From assembly GCF_032884065.1 (NCBI RefSeq), contig NC_088871.1, positions 45,063,591-45,127,590 of the forward strand: DNA of 64,000 bases. The letters are read 5' to 3'. The stretch comes from Artemia franciscana. Taxonomy: Eukaryota > Arthropoda > Branchiopoda > Anostraca > Artemiidae. The position numbers and the translations under genes were made by a program. Positions 29,881 to 41,789 of this stretch are shown here, piece by piece; position 1 is the first letter of the stretch; every line of letters starts with the position of its first letter. A model generated the notes under the pieces. The model made no database searches. It had not been told where the DNA came from and saw nothing but the letters and a program-made list of their open reading frames with translations.

Positions 29881-32800
29881 AAGAGCTCATATGGCACTTG
29901 TGACGAGGCAAGAAGAGCTAAGAGCCAAGAGATCATATGGTATGAGCTCTAGCAAAATTCTATGAATCAATAGATTGATTTAAAAGGAAAATAAGAGGTT
30001 TAATGCCAGTCAGGATTTAAAATAAAGCTCTGAGTCACGATATCAGATCGTCGAATCCAATCAGATCGTCAGATCAAAATTCATTAAGATCCGACCACCC
30101 ACTCGTAAGTTATAAATACCTCATTTTTTATAATTTTTCCTCCCTTTAGCTCCCCAGATGGTCGAATCTGGGAAAACGACTTTATCAAGTCAATTTGTGC
30201 AGCTCCCTGACACGCCTACCGATTTTCATCGTCCTAGCACGTCCAGAAGCACCAAACTCGCCAAATCACGGAACCCCTCCCCCCAACTCCCCCAAAGAGA
30301 GCGAATCCAGTACGGTTCCGTCAATCACGTATCAAGGACATTTGCTTATTCTATCCACCAAGCTTCATCCCGATTCCTCCAATCAACGTATTTTCCAAGA
30401 TTCCCCCCTCCAACTCCCCCCAATGTCAAAAGATCTGGTCAGGATTTGAAATAAGAGCTCTGAGACATGAATTCCTTCTAAATATCAAATCTCAATAAGA
30501 TCCGATCACCTATTCGTAAAATAAAAATATCCCAATTTTCAGGTTTTCCAAGAATTCCAGTTTTCCCCTCCAACGCCCCCAATGTCACAGGATCTGGTCT
30601 GAATTTAAAATTAGAGCTTTAAAGCGCAAGACCCTTCTAAATATCAAATTTCACTAAGATCTGGTCACCCTTATGTAAGTTACAAATACCTCAATTTTCA
30701 AAATTACACCCCCCCCCCCGCCCAACTCCACCAAAGAGAGCAGATCCAGTCCGATTATTTCAGTCACGTGTCTTAAACAGGTTTTTATTCTTCCCATCCA
30801 GTTTCATCCTGATCTCACCGCTTTTAATATTTTCTAAGATTTCCGGTTCCCTCAACTCCCCCCCCCCCCAAATAACGCTGGATCCGGTTGAGATTTAAAA
30901 TAAAGAGATCTGAGTCACGAGATCCTTCTAAATATGAAGTTTCACGAAGATCCGATCACTCCTTCGTAAGTTAAAAATACGTCATTTTTTCTAATTTTTC
31001 AGAATTAGCCCCCCCCCCCCCCCCCCAATAGAGCGGATCCGTTCCAATTATGTAAATCAAGTATCTAAGACTTCTGCTAATTTTTCCCACCAAGTTTCAT
31101 CCCGATCCCTCCAATCTAAGCGTTTTCCGTGACTTTAGATTCTCCCACCCCAATCTCCCCCCAATATCACCAGATCCGGTAGGGACTTAAAAAAGAGCTT
31201 TGAGACACGATATCCTTCTAAATATCATATTTCACTGAGATCCGATCACCCGTTCGTAAGTTAAAAATACCTCATTTTTCCTAATTTTTCAGAACTAACC
31301 CCCCCCCCCCCAACTACCCCAATGAGAGCGGATCTGTTCCGGTTATGTCAATCATGTATCTAGGACTTGTTTTTATTTTTCCCACCAAGTTTCATCCCGA
31401 TCCCTCCTCTCTAAGAGTTTTCCAAGTTTTAGGTTTCCCCCTCTCAACTCCCCCCATGTCACCAAATTCGGTCGGTATTTAAAATAAGAGCTCTGGGACA
31501 CGATATCCTTCTAAATATCAAATTTTTTTGAGATCCGATTACCCATTCGTAAGTTAAAAATACCTCATTTTTTCTAATTTTTCAGAATTACCCCCCCCCC
31601 CCCCAACTACCCCAAAGAGAGCGGATCCGTTCAGTTTATGTAAATCATGTATCTACGACTTGTGCTTATTTTTCCCACCAAGTTTCACCCCGATCCCTCC
31701 ACTCTAAGTGTTCTCCAAGTTTTAGGTTCCCCCTCCCAACTCCCCACCCCCCAATGTCATCAGATCTGTTTGGGATTTAAAATAAGAGCTATGAGACACG
31801 ATATCCTTCTAAATATCAAATTTCATTGAGATCCGATTACCCGTTCGTAAGTGAAAAATACCTCATTTTTTCTAATTTTTGAGAATTAACTCCCCCCCCC
31901 CCAACTACCCCAAAGAGAGCGGATCCGTTCCGCTTATGTCAATCATGTATCTAGGACTTGTGCTTATTCTTCACACCACGTTTCATCCCGATCCCTCCCC
32001 TTTAAGTGTTTTCCCAGTTTTAGGTTTCCCCCTCCCAACTCCCCCCAATGTCACCAGATCTGTTTTGGATTTAAAATAAGAGCTTTGAGACACGATATCC
32101 TTCTAAATATCAAATTTCATCGAGATCCGATATCCATTCGTAAGTTAAAAATACCTCATTTTTTCTAATTTTTCAGAATTACCCCCCCCCCCCCCCAACT
32201 ACCCCAAAGAGAGCGGATCCGTTCAGTTTATGTAAATCATGTATCTACGACTTGTGCTTATTTTTCCCACCAAGTTTCACCCCGATCCCTCCACTCTAAG
32301 TGTTCTCCAAGTTTTAGGTTCCCCCTCCCAACTCCCCACCCCCCAATGTCATCAGATCTGTTTGGGATTTAAAATAAGAGCTATGAGACACGATATCCTT
32401 CTAAATATCAAATTTCATTGAGATCCGATTACCCGTTCGTAAGTGAAAAATACCTCATTTTTTCTAATTTTTGAGAATTAACTCCCCCCCCCCCAACTAC
32501 CCCAAAGAGAGCGGATCCGTTCCGCTTATGTCAATCATGTATCTAGGACTTGTGCTTATTCTTCACACCACGTTTCATCCCGATCCCTCCCCTTTAAGTG
32601 TTTTCCCAGTTTTAGGTTTCCCCCTCCCAACTCCCCCCAATGTCACCAGATCTGTTTTGGATTTAAAATAAGAGCTTTGAGACACGATATCCTTCTAAAT
32701 ATCAAATTTCATCGAGATCCGATATCCATTCGTAAGTTAAAAATACCTCATTTTTTTCTAATTTTTCAGAATTACCCCCCCCCCCCCCAACTACACCAAA

Positions 32801-33303
32801 GAGAGCAGATCCATTCCGGTTATGTCAATCATGTATCTAGGACTTGTGCTTATTTTTCCCACTAAGTTTCATCCCGATCCTCCACTCTAAGTGTTTTCCA
32901 AGATTTTAGGTATCCCCTCCCAACTCCCCCCCCCCCCAATGTCACCAGATCCGGTCGGGATTTAAAATTACAGCTTTGAGACACGATATCCTTCCAAACA
33001 TCAAATTTCATTGAGATCCGATCAACCGTTCGTAAGTTAAAAATACTTCTATTTTTCTATTTTTTCCGAATAAACGGTCCCCCCACTCTCCCCCCACAGA
33101 TGGTCAAATCGGGAAAACGACTATTTCTAATTTAATCTGGTCCGGTCCCTGATTTAATCTGGTCTGGTTCCTGATACGCCTGCCAAATTTCATCGTCCTA
33201 GCTTACCTGGAAGTGTCTAAAGTAGCAAAACCCGGACCGACTGACCGACAGACCGACATAATTTGCGATTTCTATATGTCACTTGGTTAATACCAAGTGC
33301 CAT
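29880..33303. mobile_element. 3.4-kb element with short TIRs and ~298-bp internal tandem units
   Basis: Begins near 'TATGGCACTTG' (29889-29899) and ends with its inverse 'CAAGTGCCATA' (to about 33303). Just before the end is a hairpin, CACTTGGT-TAAT-ACCAAGTG. The core has about ten units with landmarks 'GAGATCCGATCACCC', 'CGTAAGTTAAAAATACCTC', a poly-C run, 'AAAGAGAGCGGATCC' and 'CCAAGTTTCATCCCGATCC'. Short TIRs, a 3' hairpin and a tandem core without genes recall Helentron-associated non-autonomous elements; that assignment is tentative. A second, partial copy is at 57985-58960. Confidence 0.65.
31561..32743. repeat. Near-identical 592-bp duplication (two-unit higher-order repeat)
   Basis: 31561-32151 and 32152-32743 are the same except for poly-C length differences, while neighbouring units differ at many sites. 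Each half holds two ~298-bp monomers. Recent duplication or assembly duplication. Confidence 0.85.
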
Positions 33304-34930
33304 AAAAAGGCGTGGGGATGTCTACCGTTTGAATACTCTTGACTTTTCAAGATGGAGCTAAAACTTTCTATTTGAATCGAATGATGCTTTTCCGAAGCCT
33401 ACACGATTACCCTTCAATAAAAACCTTCTATATGAACAATGGGCAGGTTGCAAAACTTATATCCCTTGCCCTGGGGCAGTGGGAGGTTTTGTCAATTCCC
33501 TGGGAGTAATTATTTCAATTACTTCACTTCTTGACTATTTCGCATATAATGGACATCTAAAAATTTTGATTGGATGCGTTTGGGGTAAAGAGGACGTGGA
33601 AGCGGAGTCCTGATGCCCTCCAATTACTATTGAGCCTTAAAAAGGCCAATAGAAATCCTTAATTGATGAACCCCCTCTGAAGTTTATAACACCACCCCTT
33701 TGCCCATGAAGTGCCTCTGGAGAAAAAAATTGGAGCCTTACGGCCTTGGGGTTGGTGGGGGGATTCTATTTGCTATTGGATTACTTTTTACTCTTAAAAA
33801 GGGAACTAGAACTTTCGATTTCCAATCTTGTGAGTCCCCTAGGACCATCTTTTCCGTAAAAACTTTATATGCTCCCAGGGTACACTCCCAAGTTACAACC
33901 CTTTCCGTTTTTTTTGGGGGGGGGAGGATATGTGGACCCCCGAAGTTTTGTCATCTGATCGTTGGAATATTTCAAACAAAATGGCTATCTCAAAATTTTG
34001 ATCATATGCAGTTGGGGAAAAAAGAACGGGGGGCGGTATATGCCCACCGATCACTTTGGTGACTCTTAAAAAAGGAAGAATTTCAATTTCCAATCAACTG
34101 AGTCACCTATGATATTTATACGACCACCCTTCACAAAAAGACTTCTCTTCACGGCATAACTTACAACACTTCCACCGGGCTCTGGGGGGCTGTTTTGACC
34201 CCTGAGTTTCTGTTATTTGATCTTTAAACTATTTTGAACATAATAGCTATCTCATAATCTTGATCAGATACATTTTGGGGACATGGGGCATTGGGGTGGG
34301 CAAGTTACCCTCACCTCTGAGGTTTATACGACCTCCCCTTACAAAAAACCTTATATACTCTCGGGGATTGTGTTGACTCCGGATATTTTATTATCTTATA
34401 TTTTAACGATTCTTAACAAAATGGCTATCTCAAAATTTTTATCAGGTGTATCTGGCAAAAAAGCGCGTGGGGGGACTAGTGGCCCTCTGATTTCTTTTGA
34501 CTCTCAAACATTTGAACTAGAACTTACAATTTCTGATCACATGAGCCCTCTCTGAAGTTTATACGAGCATCCCTTCTAAAATAACCATATATACTCCCAG
34601 GATATAACTTACAATAACTGCCCCCGGGCCCTGAGGTGTTGTTTCGACCCCAAGCTTCTGTTATATGATCTTTGAACTGTTTTTAACAAAAGTACTATCT
34701 CAAAATTTTTATCGTACGTATTTGGGGGGAAAATGACGTGGAGGGAGGGGGACTGGTTGCCCTCCGATCACTTTGACTCTTAAAAAGGGCACTAGAAATT
34801 ACGATGTCCAATCGAATGAGACCCCTCTGAAGTTTATACGGCGACCGCTTCCATATGAAGTCCCTCTGGGAAACAAAATAATAAATAAATAAACAAATAA
34901 TAAAACATTGGAGCCGTATGGCCTAGACTA
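33304..34930. repeat. Tandem ~280-bp repeat family, block 2 right part
   Basis: Continues the array broken at 29880. Units recur with 'AACAAAATGGCTATCTC' near 33976 and 34419 and variants near 34237 and 34687. Many G runs. Ends near the palindrome at 34934. Confidence 0.8.
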
Positions 34931-34933
34931 TAA

Positions 34934-34951
34934 GCAACGCTATAGCGTTGC
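34934..34951. repeat. 18-bp perfect palindrome
   Basis: GCAACGCTATAGCGTTGC at the junction between the tandem block and composite-repeat copy D. Confidence 0.9.
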
Positions 34952-35850
34952 CTCTGATTGTATTAGTTATTGGGAAGTATACAGACATCTTTTTTTTTTG
35001 GGGGGGGGGGGATTTTTTACGAGGAGAGTTTTCCGTGCGGAGGGAAGTTTCTGGGGTTAACTTTCCAGGAAAATCTTACAGGGAGGGGGGATTTGCCAGG
35101 ATTCCCATACGAAATTCCTTTAATTTGTCTTACTTTCTCTTGGGCGACTAAGTTTCGCATGCGGAGATATTCCGAAGCAATTTTCCGGGGGAAATTTTCA
35201 GCGGGGTTAAAAATGTCTAGGGGGTTTTCCATGAAGGAGGTGGGGAGTTCGCGGGAAAAGCTCTCCATGAGGGAATTTTCTTCTGGAGAAAGTTTCCATT
35301 GGACGGAGGAATCTTTTTTCAAATACAGGGATGCTAAGGAGCATTTTTCAGGCTGAATCGTTTGCAAGAAATTTTCCAGGGAAAAATTTTAATAAAGATG
35401 GAACTGCCAAGAGGGGAATTTTACAGCGAGGGGGGGGGGGGGATTTTACGCGGAAGGAGTTTTCCATGGAGGAATTTTTGTGGAGGAGAAAGCAGATTTC
35501 CCAGCATTATCCGAAAAAGATTAGAAGTTGAATAAATAAAAGTTCTTAGCTGAAATTAAGGAGCAACATTAAAACTTAAACGGAACAGAAATTACTCCGT
35601 ACATGAGGGGGTTATCCCCTCCTCAATACCTTGCTCTTTACGCTAAAGTCCGACTTTTTGTCCCAATACTTGAAAAACGACTCCTGAAACACAATTAGAA
35701 TCAGAGGTTTTTTAGAAGTACCAAAAGACTTTAGCGTGAAGGGTAGAGTATTGAGGAGGGGTAGCCACCCGTCATATTCTGTTCAAGTTTTAATATTGCT
35801 TCTTACTTTCAGTAAAAAAAAAAGCTTGTTTCATTTAATCGTAAGAAGGA
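34952..35850 (-). mobile_element. Composite palindromic repeat, partial copy D (reverse)
   Basis: The start matches the interior 'TTATTGGGAAGTATACAGAC' module. There follows an unusual G-rich stretch with 'GGAGAGTTTTCC'-like phrases, and then a palindrome at about 35555-35830 with 'CTCAATACC' / 'GTATTGAGGAGGGG' arms. The far 5' end is missing. Confidence 0.7.
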
Positions 35851-36830
35851 GAGAGGCACGTTGCAACAATTCTATTCAAGTTAACAAAACGCTACGAAAA
35901 TGTATGTTACACCTTACATGAAATTCTACAAATTTTACTTTTTAAGCCTTAAAACTTTTTTATTACAATTAATTGTGTATCGGCTGGTAATAGTGGAGGC
36001 GTTTTTTAAAACAGAAGACATGGAGGAATCACTGGTCTCCTGGATAAGTGATATTACCTCCTTTACCCCATATTAGGGTATAAGCCCCAGAGGAGATAAT
36101 CAATGTAGTTACGTCTGTAGTCAATTAAATTCATTAACTTTAATTTCATAATAAAGTGAATGTTAATAGTTATGAAATTACTGAAAGAAAAACCCTTTAT
36201 TTTCTTCCTTTTATAATTGACGGGTATCTATGACAATTTGGTTGGGGCGGTACTCAAGATTCAGTTTTGCTGGAGTTATTTTCTCATCTAAATTGTCTCT
36301 CCAGGATACATCCTAATTGATATGAGGGAATTCTTTTCAGAATAAAAACTGAGGTGTAGAAACCTTACCCTATCCTGGATATGATTAATGGCCGAATAGA
36401 AAGTAAACGAAAAATTTGATGCGAGTTTCGAAAAGTTTTTAAAAAATGAAAATAATAAACATATTTTTCAGACTTGTTTTGAAAATGGCTTAAAAAGTAG
36501 AGGATCTATTTTTTCTTGAGAATAGTTAAATGTAAGTCAAACAGAGGGGGGTAAAACGAATTGGGCTTTACAAAACATTGATATCAAATTAATATAAGTA
36601 GCAAATACATAAATGACAGAAAACGAATTGAGGAAAACGAATGAAAAATATCAAGTTACGTGAAGCCCATTCCTCGTTTCGATTTTCTTCATGGATTTTA
36701 GAGGAAAGATATCCTCTGCTTTGAAGTCCATTTTTAAAACAAGTTTTTAAAATTTACATTTATTATTTTCTATTTTTAGTCTTTTATAAAACTAAGAAGT
36801 TTTCAGTCATCTCTAAGACAAAAATTTGTC
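35850..36830. other. No recognisable gene
   Basis: AT-rich sequence with only short ORFs. No convincing repeat membership. Confidence 0.4.
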
Positions 36831-36833
36831 TTA

Positions 36834-36895
36834 TAGATTCGAACCAAATTTAACCTGGCCAGGGCAATTATCCTGCTTGCCTCTGTGCTATCAAG
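36834..36895 (-). ncRNA. tRNA-like unit (box A and box B) or SINE head
   Basis: Minus strand: box A 'TAGCACAGAGG' (36890-36880) fits TRGCNNAGNGG exactly. Box B 'GGTTCGAATC' (36845-36836) fits ten of eleven positions. The spacing is 34 nt, as in tRNAs. The arms do not make a convincing functional tRNA. Confidence 0.45.
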
Positions 36896-37096
36896 ATTTC
36901 TATAATAGCGTTTGTTCTATACTTTTTTTTTGCTGACATGCTGAGCTTATACTTTTTGCTGTACTGGAGAAATTTTGATAAATAATTTCTGATACCACTC
37001 TGGCTATTCATAACAGCACATAAAATTTCAAAGAAAGGAGAAAACGAGGATAATAAACACCCAGTGAAAAAATTGAGGAATTATGCAAATATTTTG

Positions 37097-37322
37097 GTTT
37101 AGACCTCTGCTTCGCCGTCTTCGGTGCAGAATAAAACTGATAAAAATACAAAAAACAAACGTTAGAACAAAACACTAAAAATAAAGTGACCTTTTCTGAG
37201 TAACAGGGAAAGTTACCCTTTCACCATTACTCAGAAAGGGTCATCTTATTTTAGTTTTGTGTGTTTTTTTTAAGATTTGTGTTTTTTTTATTCTGCACTA
37301 AGGCAAGCGGAGGTCTTTTCCT
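37097..37322. mobile_element. ~225-bp foldback (MITE-like) element
   Basis: Imperfect palindrome. The left arm starts 'GACCTCTGCTTCGCC', then 'GTGCAGAATAAAA' and 'CTTTTCTGAGTAAC'. The right arm is the inverse: 'GTTAC..TTACTCAGAAAGGG', 'TTATTCTGCACTAAGG', 'GCGGAGGTC'. No coding potential. Confidence 0.75.
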
Positions 37323-37334
37323 CCTTGGTTTTTC

Positions 37335-37660
37335 CTGAAAAATCAACATGTAACAAGTTTCATGAACAAAAATCAGCACACAACAAGTTCCATGAACAAA
37401 AAATCAACACGCTACAAGCTCCATGAACAAAATCAGTTTCACGAGGAAAAAAATCAACAGGCAAAAAGTTTCACGAAAAAAAAAATCTGCACACAAAAGT
37501 TCCTCGAATAAAATCAATATGTAAGAAGTCCCATGAACAGAATCAGCACGCAATAAGTTCCATGAGCAAAATCAGTTTCACAAAGAGAAAAATCAATGTA
37601 CAAGTTTGACGAAGAGAAAAATCAACATGCAACAAGTTTCATGAACAAAATTACATAAAA
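37335..37660 (+). repeat. Minisatellite of ~32-bp AACAAGTTTCATGAACAAA units
   Basis: About ten diverged units containing 'ATCAACACGCAACAAGTTTC' and 'ATGAACAAA'. A last unit fragment 'ATCAGCACACAACAGGTTC' lies at 40550-40570, beyond copies E and F, so those insertions split the array. Confidence 0.85.
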
Positions 37661-39382
37661 AAAAACTAGTTTTTTAACTGAAAGTAAGAAGCGACATTAA
37701 AACTTAAAACGAACAGAAATTGCTCCGTATATGAAATGGGTTGTCCCCTCCGCAATCCCTCGCTCTTTACGCTAAAGCTTTTAATTGTATTAAAAAGCAG
37801 AATTGTGGCGAAGAGTCAAACTTTAGCGTAAAGAGCGAGGGATTGCGGAGGGGACAACCCATTTGATATACGGAGTAATTTCTGTTCGTTTTAAGTGTTA
37901 ATGTGGCTCCTTACTTTCAGTTAAAAAAAACTAGTTTTTTTACGTAATTTCTGAACGTTTTTGAATTAATGCATGTTTGATTTTGGCTCTCCACACATAA
38001 ATTATTAAAATGAAATTTGCATATTAATTCCTTTTTTGGCTAAATGGCTTTCTCTTAGTTTTGATCAGACGATTTTGAGAAATAAGGGATGGGAAAGGAG
38101 GCCTAGTTGACATGCAATTTTTCGGTTACATAAAATGGCAACTATAAATTTTTATTTTTAACGAATTTTTCTATTAGTAAAAAATATACGTAACTTAATA
38201 ATTATAATACGTAACAAACTTTTATATTCTTTAATTTTTATTATGTATATGAGAGGGTTTGTACCCTCGTTAATACCTCGTTCTTTACACTAAATCGTAA
38301 GTTTTGTCCCAATTTTTTAAGAATGATCCCTGAATCAGAAAAGCCGTAGAATAAATAGTTGAAATTACTAAAAATACTATAGCATGAAGAGCGAGGTATT
38401 GATCTCCTCCTAAATACCTCGCTCTTTATGCTAAAGCATTTTTAGAACCCCTCATATGCTTAATAATCTCTGTTTGTTTTAAGTTTCAATGCTACTCTTT
38501 ACTTTCAATTGAAAAAAAACTTTTCCATGTTTATTTTTTCATTGTTTTTTTTATAGTAATTTTAGAAAATCCTGCGCCCTTTTCATTGAATTTCTGTTCC
38601 CCCATGACATATTTCTCCATTGAAAGATCCTCCCACATAGCCCCCTCCCCTCAACCCCACCCCCAAAACCAAAAAAAAAATCCCCTGAAACCGACTGTAC
38701 ACTTCCCAATAACCATTACTATATGTAAACACTGGTCGAAGTTTGTAACTTGCAGCCCCTCCCCCAGGGACTTTGGGGGAGTAAGTCATTCTCAAAGACA
38801 TAGTTATTATGGTTTTTGACTATGAGGAACAAAATGGCTATCTCAAAATTTTGATCTGTTGACTTTGGAGAAAAATGAGCGTGGGAGGGGGCCTAGGTGC
38901 CCTCCAATTTTTTGGTCACTTAAAAAGGGCACTAGAACTTTTCATTTCCGTTAGAATGAGCCCTCTTGCGACATTCTAGGACCACTTGGTCGATACGATG
39001 ACCCCTGGGAAAAAAAAAAAAACAAATAAACACGCACCCGTGATTTGTCTTCTGGAAAAAAAAACGAAATTCCACATTTTTGTAGATAGGAGCTTGAAAA
39101 TTTAACTACAGGGTTCTCTGATACGCCGAATGCCATGGTGTGATTTTCGTTAAGATTCTGTGACTTTTAGGGGGTGTTTCCCCCTATTTTCTAACATAAG
39201 GCAAATTTTCTCAGGCTCGTAACTTTTGATGACAAAGACTTGATGAAACTTACATATTTAAAATCAGCATGCAAATCTGATTCTTTTGATGTATATTTTA
39301 GCATCAAAATTTCGTTTTTTAGAGTTTCGTTCACTGTTGAGCCGGGTCGCTCCTTACTACAGTTCGTTACCACGAACTGTTT
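37660..39382 (+). mobile_element. Composite palindromic repeat, copy E (full length, forward)
   Basis: Palindrome 1 at 37670-37930 has arms near-perfect over ~115 bp, meeting near 37795. Then come the 'GGCCTAGTTGACATGCAATT' module, palindrome 2 (38240-38480), 'GCCCCTCCCCCAGGGACTTT', 'GTGCCCTCCAATTTTTTGG', 'GAGCCGGGTCGCTCCTTAC' and the terminal hairpin CAGTTCGT-TACC-ACGAACTG (39360-39379). About 1.72 kb; the best reference copy in the window. Non-coding. Confidence 0.88.
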
Positions 39383-39699
39383 GAAAAGAAAATAATTCGG
39401 TATTTCGGGGCTTCTGACATTATTACTTTTTTGCGGAAGTTAGGCTCAAAATTGGAAAAGGATTATATTTTTTCTCTGGGCCCCATCCACCTCTTAGTTC
39501 GTTTATTTTCCCGTTAGTTTTCACCTGTTTTCGCTTTATAGTTGTGTTATCTCTTAGCAGTTCTTTCGTTAGTTGAGTTATGGTTGTGGTATATATGTTT
39601 TATCGCTCGTATAGTTGTGTTATTTTCATATTATACTCCATAATAGAGAGGCTCCGAACACCCAGCATTGTATATTAAGCTCTGAATTTGACGTTTTTT
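39383..39699. other. Unassigned spacer between copies E and F
   Basis: About 315 bp of unique-looking sequence, with no gene seen and no match to the flanking minisatellite. Confidence 0.4.
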
Positions 39700-40552
39700 T
39701 CTAACGTGACCAGATTCGTCCTGCGCCCTGCGCCCTTTTTATTGAATTTTTCTTCCCCCATGACATATTTCTCCAAGGAAAGATCCTCCCACATAGCCTT
39801 CTCCCCTCAACCCTACCCCCAAAACCAAAAAAATCCCCCTGAAAACGTCTGTACACTTCCCAATAACCATTATTATATGTAAACACTGGTCGAAGTTTGT
39901 AACTTGCAGCCCCTCCCCCAGGGACTGTGGGGGAGTAAGTCATCCCCAAAGAGATAGTTATTATGGTTTTCGACTATGTTGAACAAAATGGCTATCTCAA
40001 AATTTTGATCCGTTGACTTTGGGAAAAAAATGAGCGTGGGAGGGGGCCTAGATGCCCTCCAATTTTTTTGGTCACTTAAAAAGGGAACTAGAACTTTTCA
40101 TTTCCGTTAGAATGAGCCCTCTTGCGACATTCTAGGACCACTTGGTCGATACGATGACCCCTGGGGAGAAAAAAAAACAAACAAACAAATAAACACGCAC
40201 CCGTGGTTTGTCTTCTGGCAAAAAATACAAAATTCCATATTTTTGTAGATAGGAGCTTGAAACTTCTACAGTAGGGTTCTCTGATACGCTGAATCTGATG
40301 GTGTCATTTTCGTTAAGATCCTACGACTTTTAGGGGGTGTTTCCCCCTATTTTGTTAAATAAGGCAAATTTTCTCAGGCTCGTAACTTTTGATGGGTAAG
40401 ACTAAACTTGATGAAACTTATATATTTAAAATCAGCATTAAAATGCGATTTTTTTGATGTAGATATTGATATTAAAATTCAATTTTTTAGAGTTTTGGTT
40501 ACTATTGAGCCGGATCGCTCCTTACTACAGTTCGTTACCACGAACTGTTTGA
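39700..40552 (+). mobile_element. Composite palindromic repeat, 5'-truncated copy F
   Basis: Contains only the 3' half, from 'CCTGCGCCCTTTTTATTG' to the terminal hairpin (40528-40547), very similar to copy E. 5' truncation with an intact 3' end is what reverse-transcribed elements show. Confidence 0.85.
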
Positions 40553-40574
40553 TCAGCACACAACAGGTTCAAAT

Positions 40575-41385
40575 AAAATAATGGTCATTTTTTTTAGTTT
40601 ATAAATTTATTTCTTAGGGTAAAAGCTCGAAAAAACCCTTAGGTGTGATAATGTGGGCCAGAAGGGTGTCATCAGGAGTGGTAAATTGTTCCACGCTGGC
40701 CTTAATTGCTAGGAGTCACCAGAAGAAACGCTACTGAGGAAAGTTTTAACGAACAATTCTTGTGTAAACGAATATTTGTGTATAAAAATTCCCGAAAAAT
40801 GTCATATGTATGATAGTGCTTGCTAGAGGGTTTTGTTTGTCAGCCATTGAGTATCACAAGTTGGGATTGAGAGAAAATAATACCAAGAAAAATGAATAAA
40901 ATATAGAATTAAGTTACATTCTGTAAGAAAACATCTCTAAACATTCTGTAAGAAGGAGTATTTTCCTAAGAAGGACCCTCCAAAATGCTAAGATCATATG
41001 GCTAAGAAGTAGCCTTTTAAAGAATTATTTAGCAAGCAGGTGCACTTCAAATGTAACCAAACTCTAGTATCGATTTTCCCCTCTGCATGTCAATTATTGC
41101 AGTCATAGGAAACATGTAATCAGTAGCTTAATCATTCTAGTAAGCGGGACATGGGAATTCTTCGAGGGTGGAATTGGTTATTTCGTAGAATATATTTCCT
41201 GAATCATATAGAAATAGATTACTAGTCCAGCTGCCTAGGGCAAAGTTCCATTGGATGGAAATGACCCTTTCGAACCCTAATGGGGACAAAAATCATTAGT
41301 ATATGAAGGTTCCCTGAAAAAAAAACACCTTGAAAGAAAAAGAAATCTCCGAAGACAAGAATCTCTTGAAGCATTATGTAACACG
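40575..41385. other. No recognisable gene
   Basis: AT-rich, unique-looking. No coding region supported. Confidence 0.4.
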
Positions 41386-41389
41386 GATG

Positions 41390-41580
41390 AGTGTACAGTC
41401 ATTACGTAGTATCCAACGTGTGCGCTGTCATTACTTACCACACCACGTGTGCCCTGCCATTACGTGACATCTCCCGTGTGCACCCCCATTACGTAACACC
41501 CACGTATGCACCGCTATTACGTAACGCACGCGTGTACCGCCATTACGTAACACCCACTAGTACACCGTGCTCAGTTACAA
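41390..41580 (+). repeat. Minisatellite with TTACGTAA motifs
   Basis: About six ~31-33-bp units of the form 'CACGTGTGCACCGCCATTACGTAACACC'-like sequence, quoted here in two overlapping parts: 'CACGTGTGC' and 'CATTACGTAACACC'. ATTACGTAAC fits the consensus RTTAYGTAAY of PAR/E4BP4-type bZIP factors, and one unit has a CACGTG E-box near 41446. Related ACGT words continue to 41760. Confidence 0.7.
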
Positions 41581-41789
41581 GTGGGGGTTCCCCGCGGGCC
41601 CCAAGTCTAGCATGTCACGCGAGATTGCGTCACTCCCAAAAAATCCATCAAGTCACGCAAGATTACGTTATCCTCAAAGTAAGCAAGCAATCTCATATTA
41701 CGTAGCATACACCTGCATCTCTTAGAAGACATTCCCTATGACGTAACATGCACCTGCGTCTCGGAGAAGTTTAATAACACCTGCGTCTT

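Noticed and set aside
30158..32865. Seven Pro/Ser-rich ORFs of 60-98 codons
   Set aside because: They recur with the 298-bp tandem unit, identical ones 592 bp apart. They are repeat translations.
37335..37660. CRISPR-like array of short repeats
   Set aside because: Units are contiguous and diverged, with no unique spacers of fixed length, and the genome is eukaryotic.
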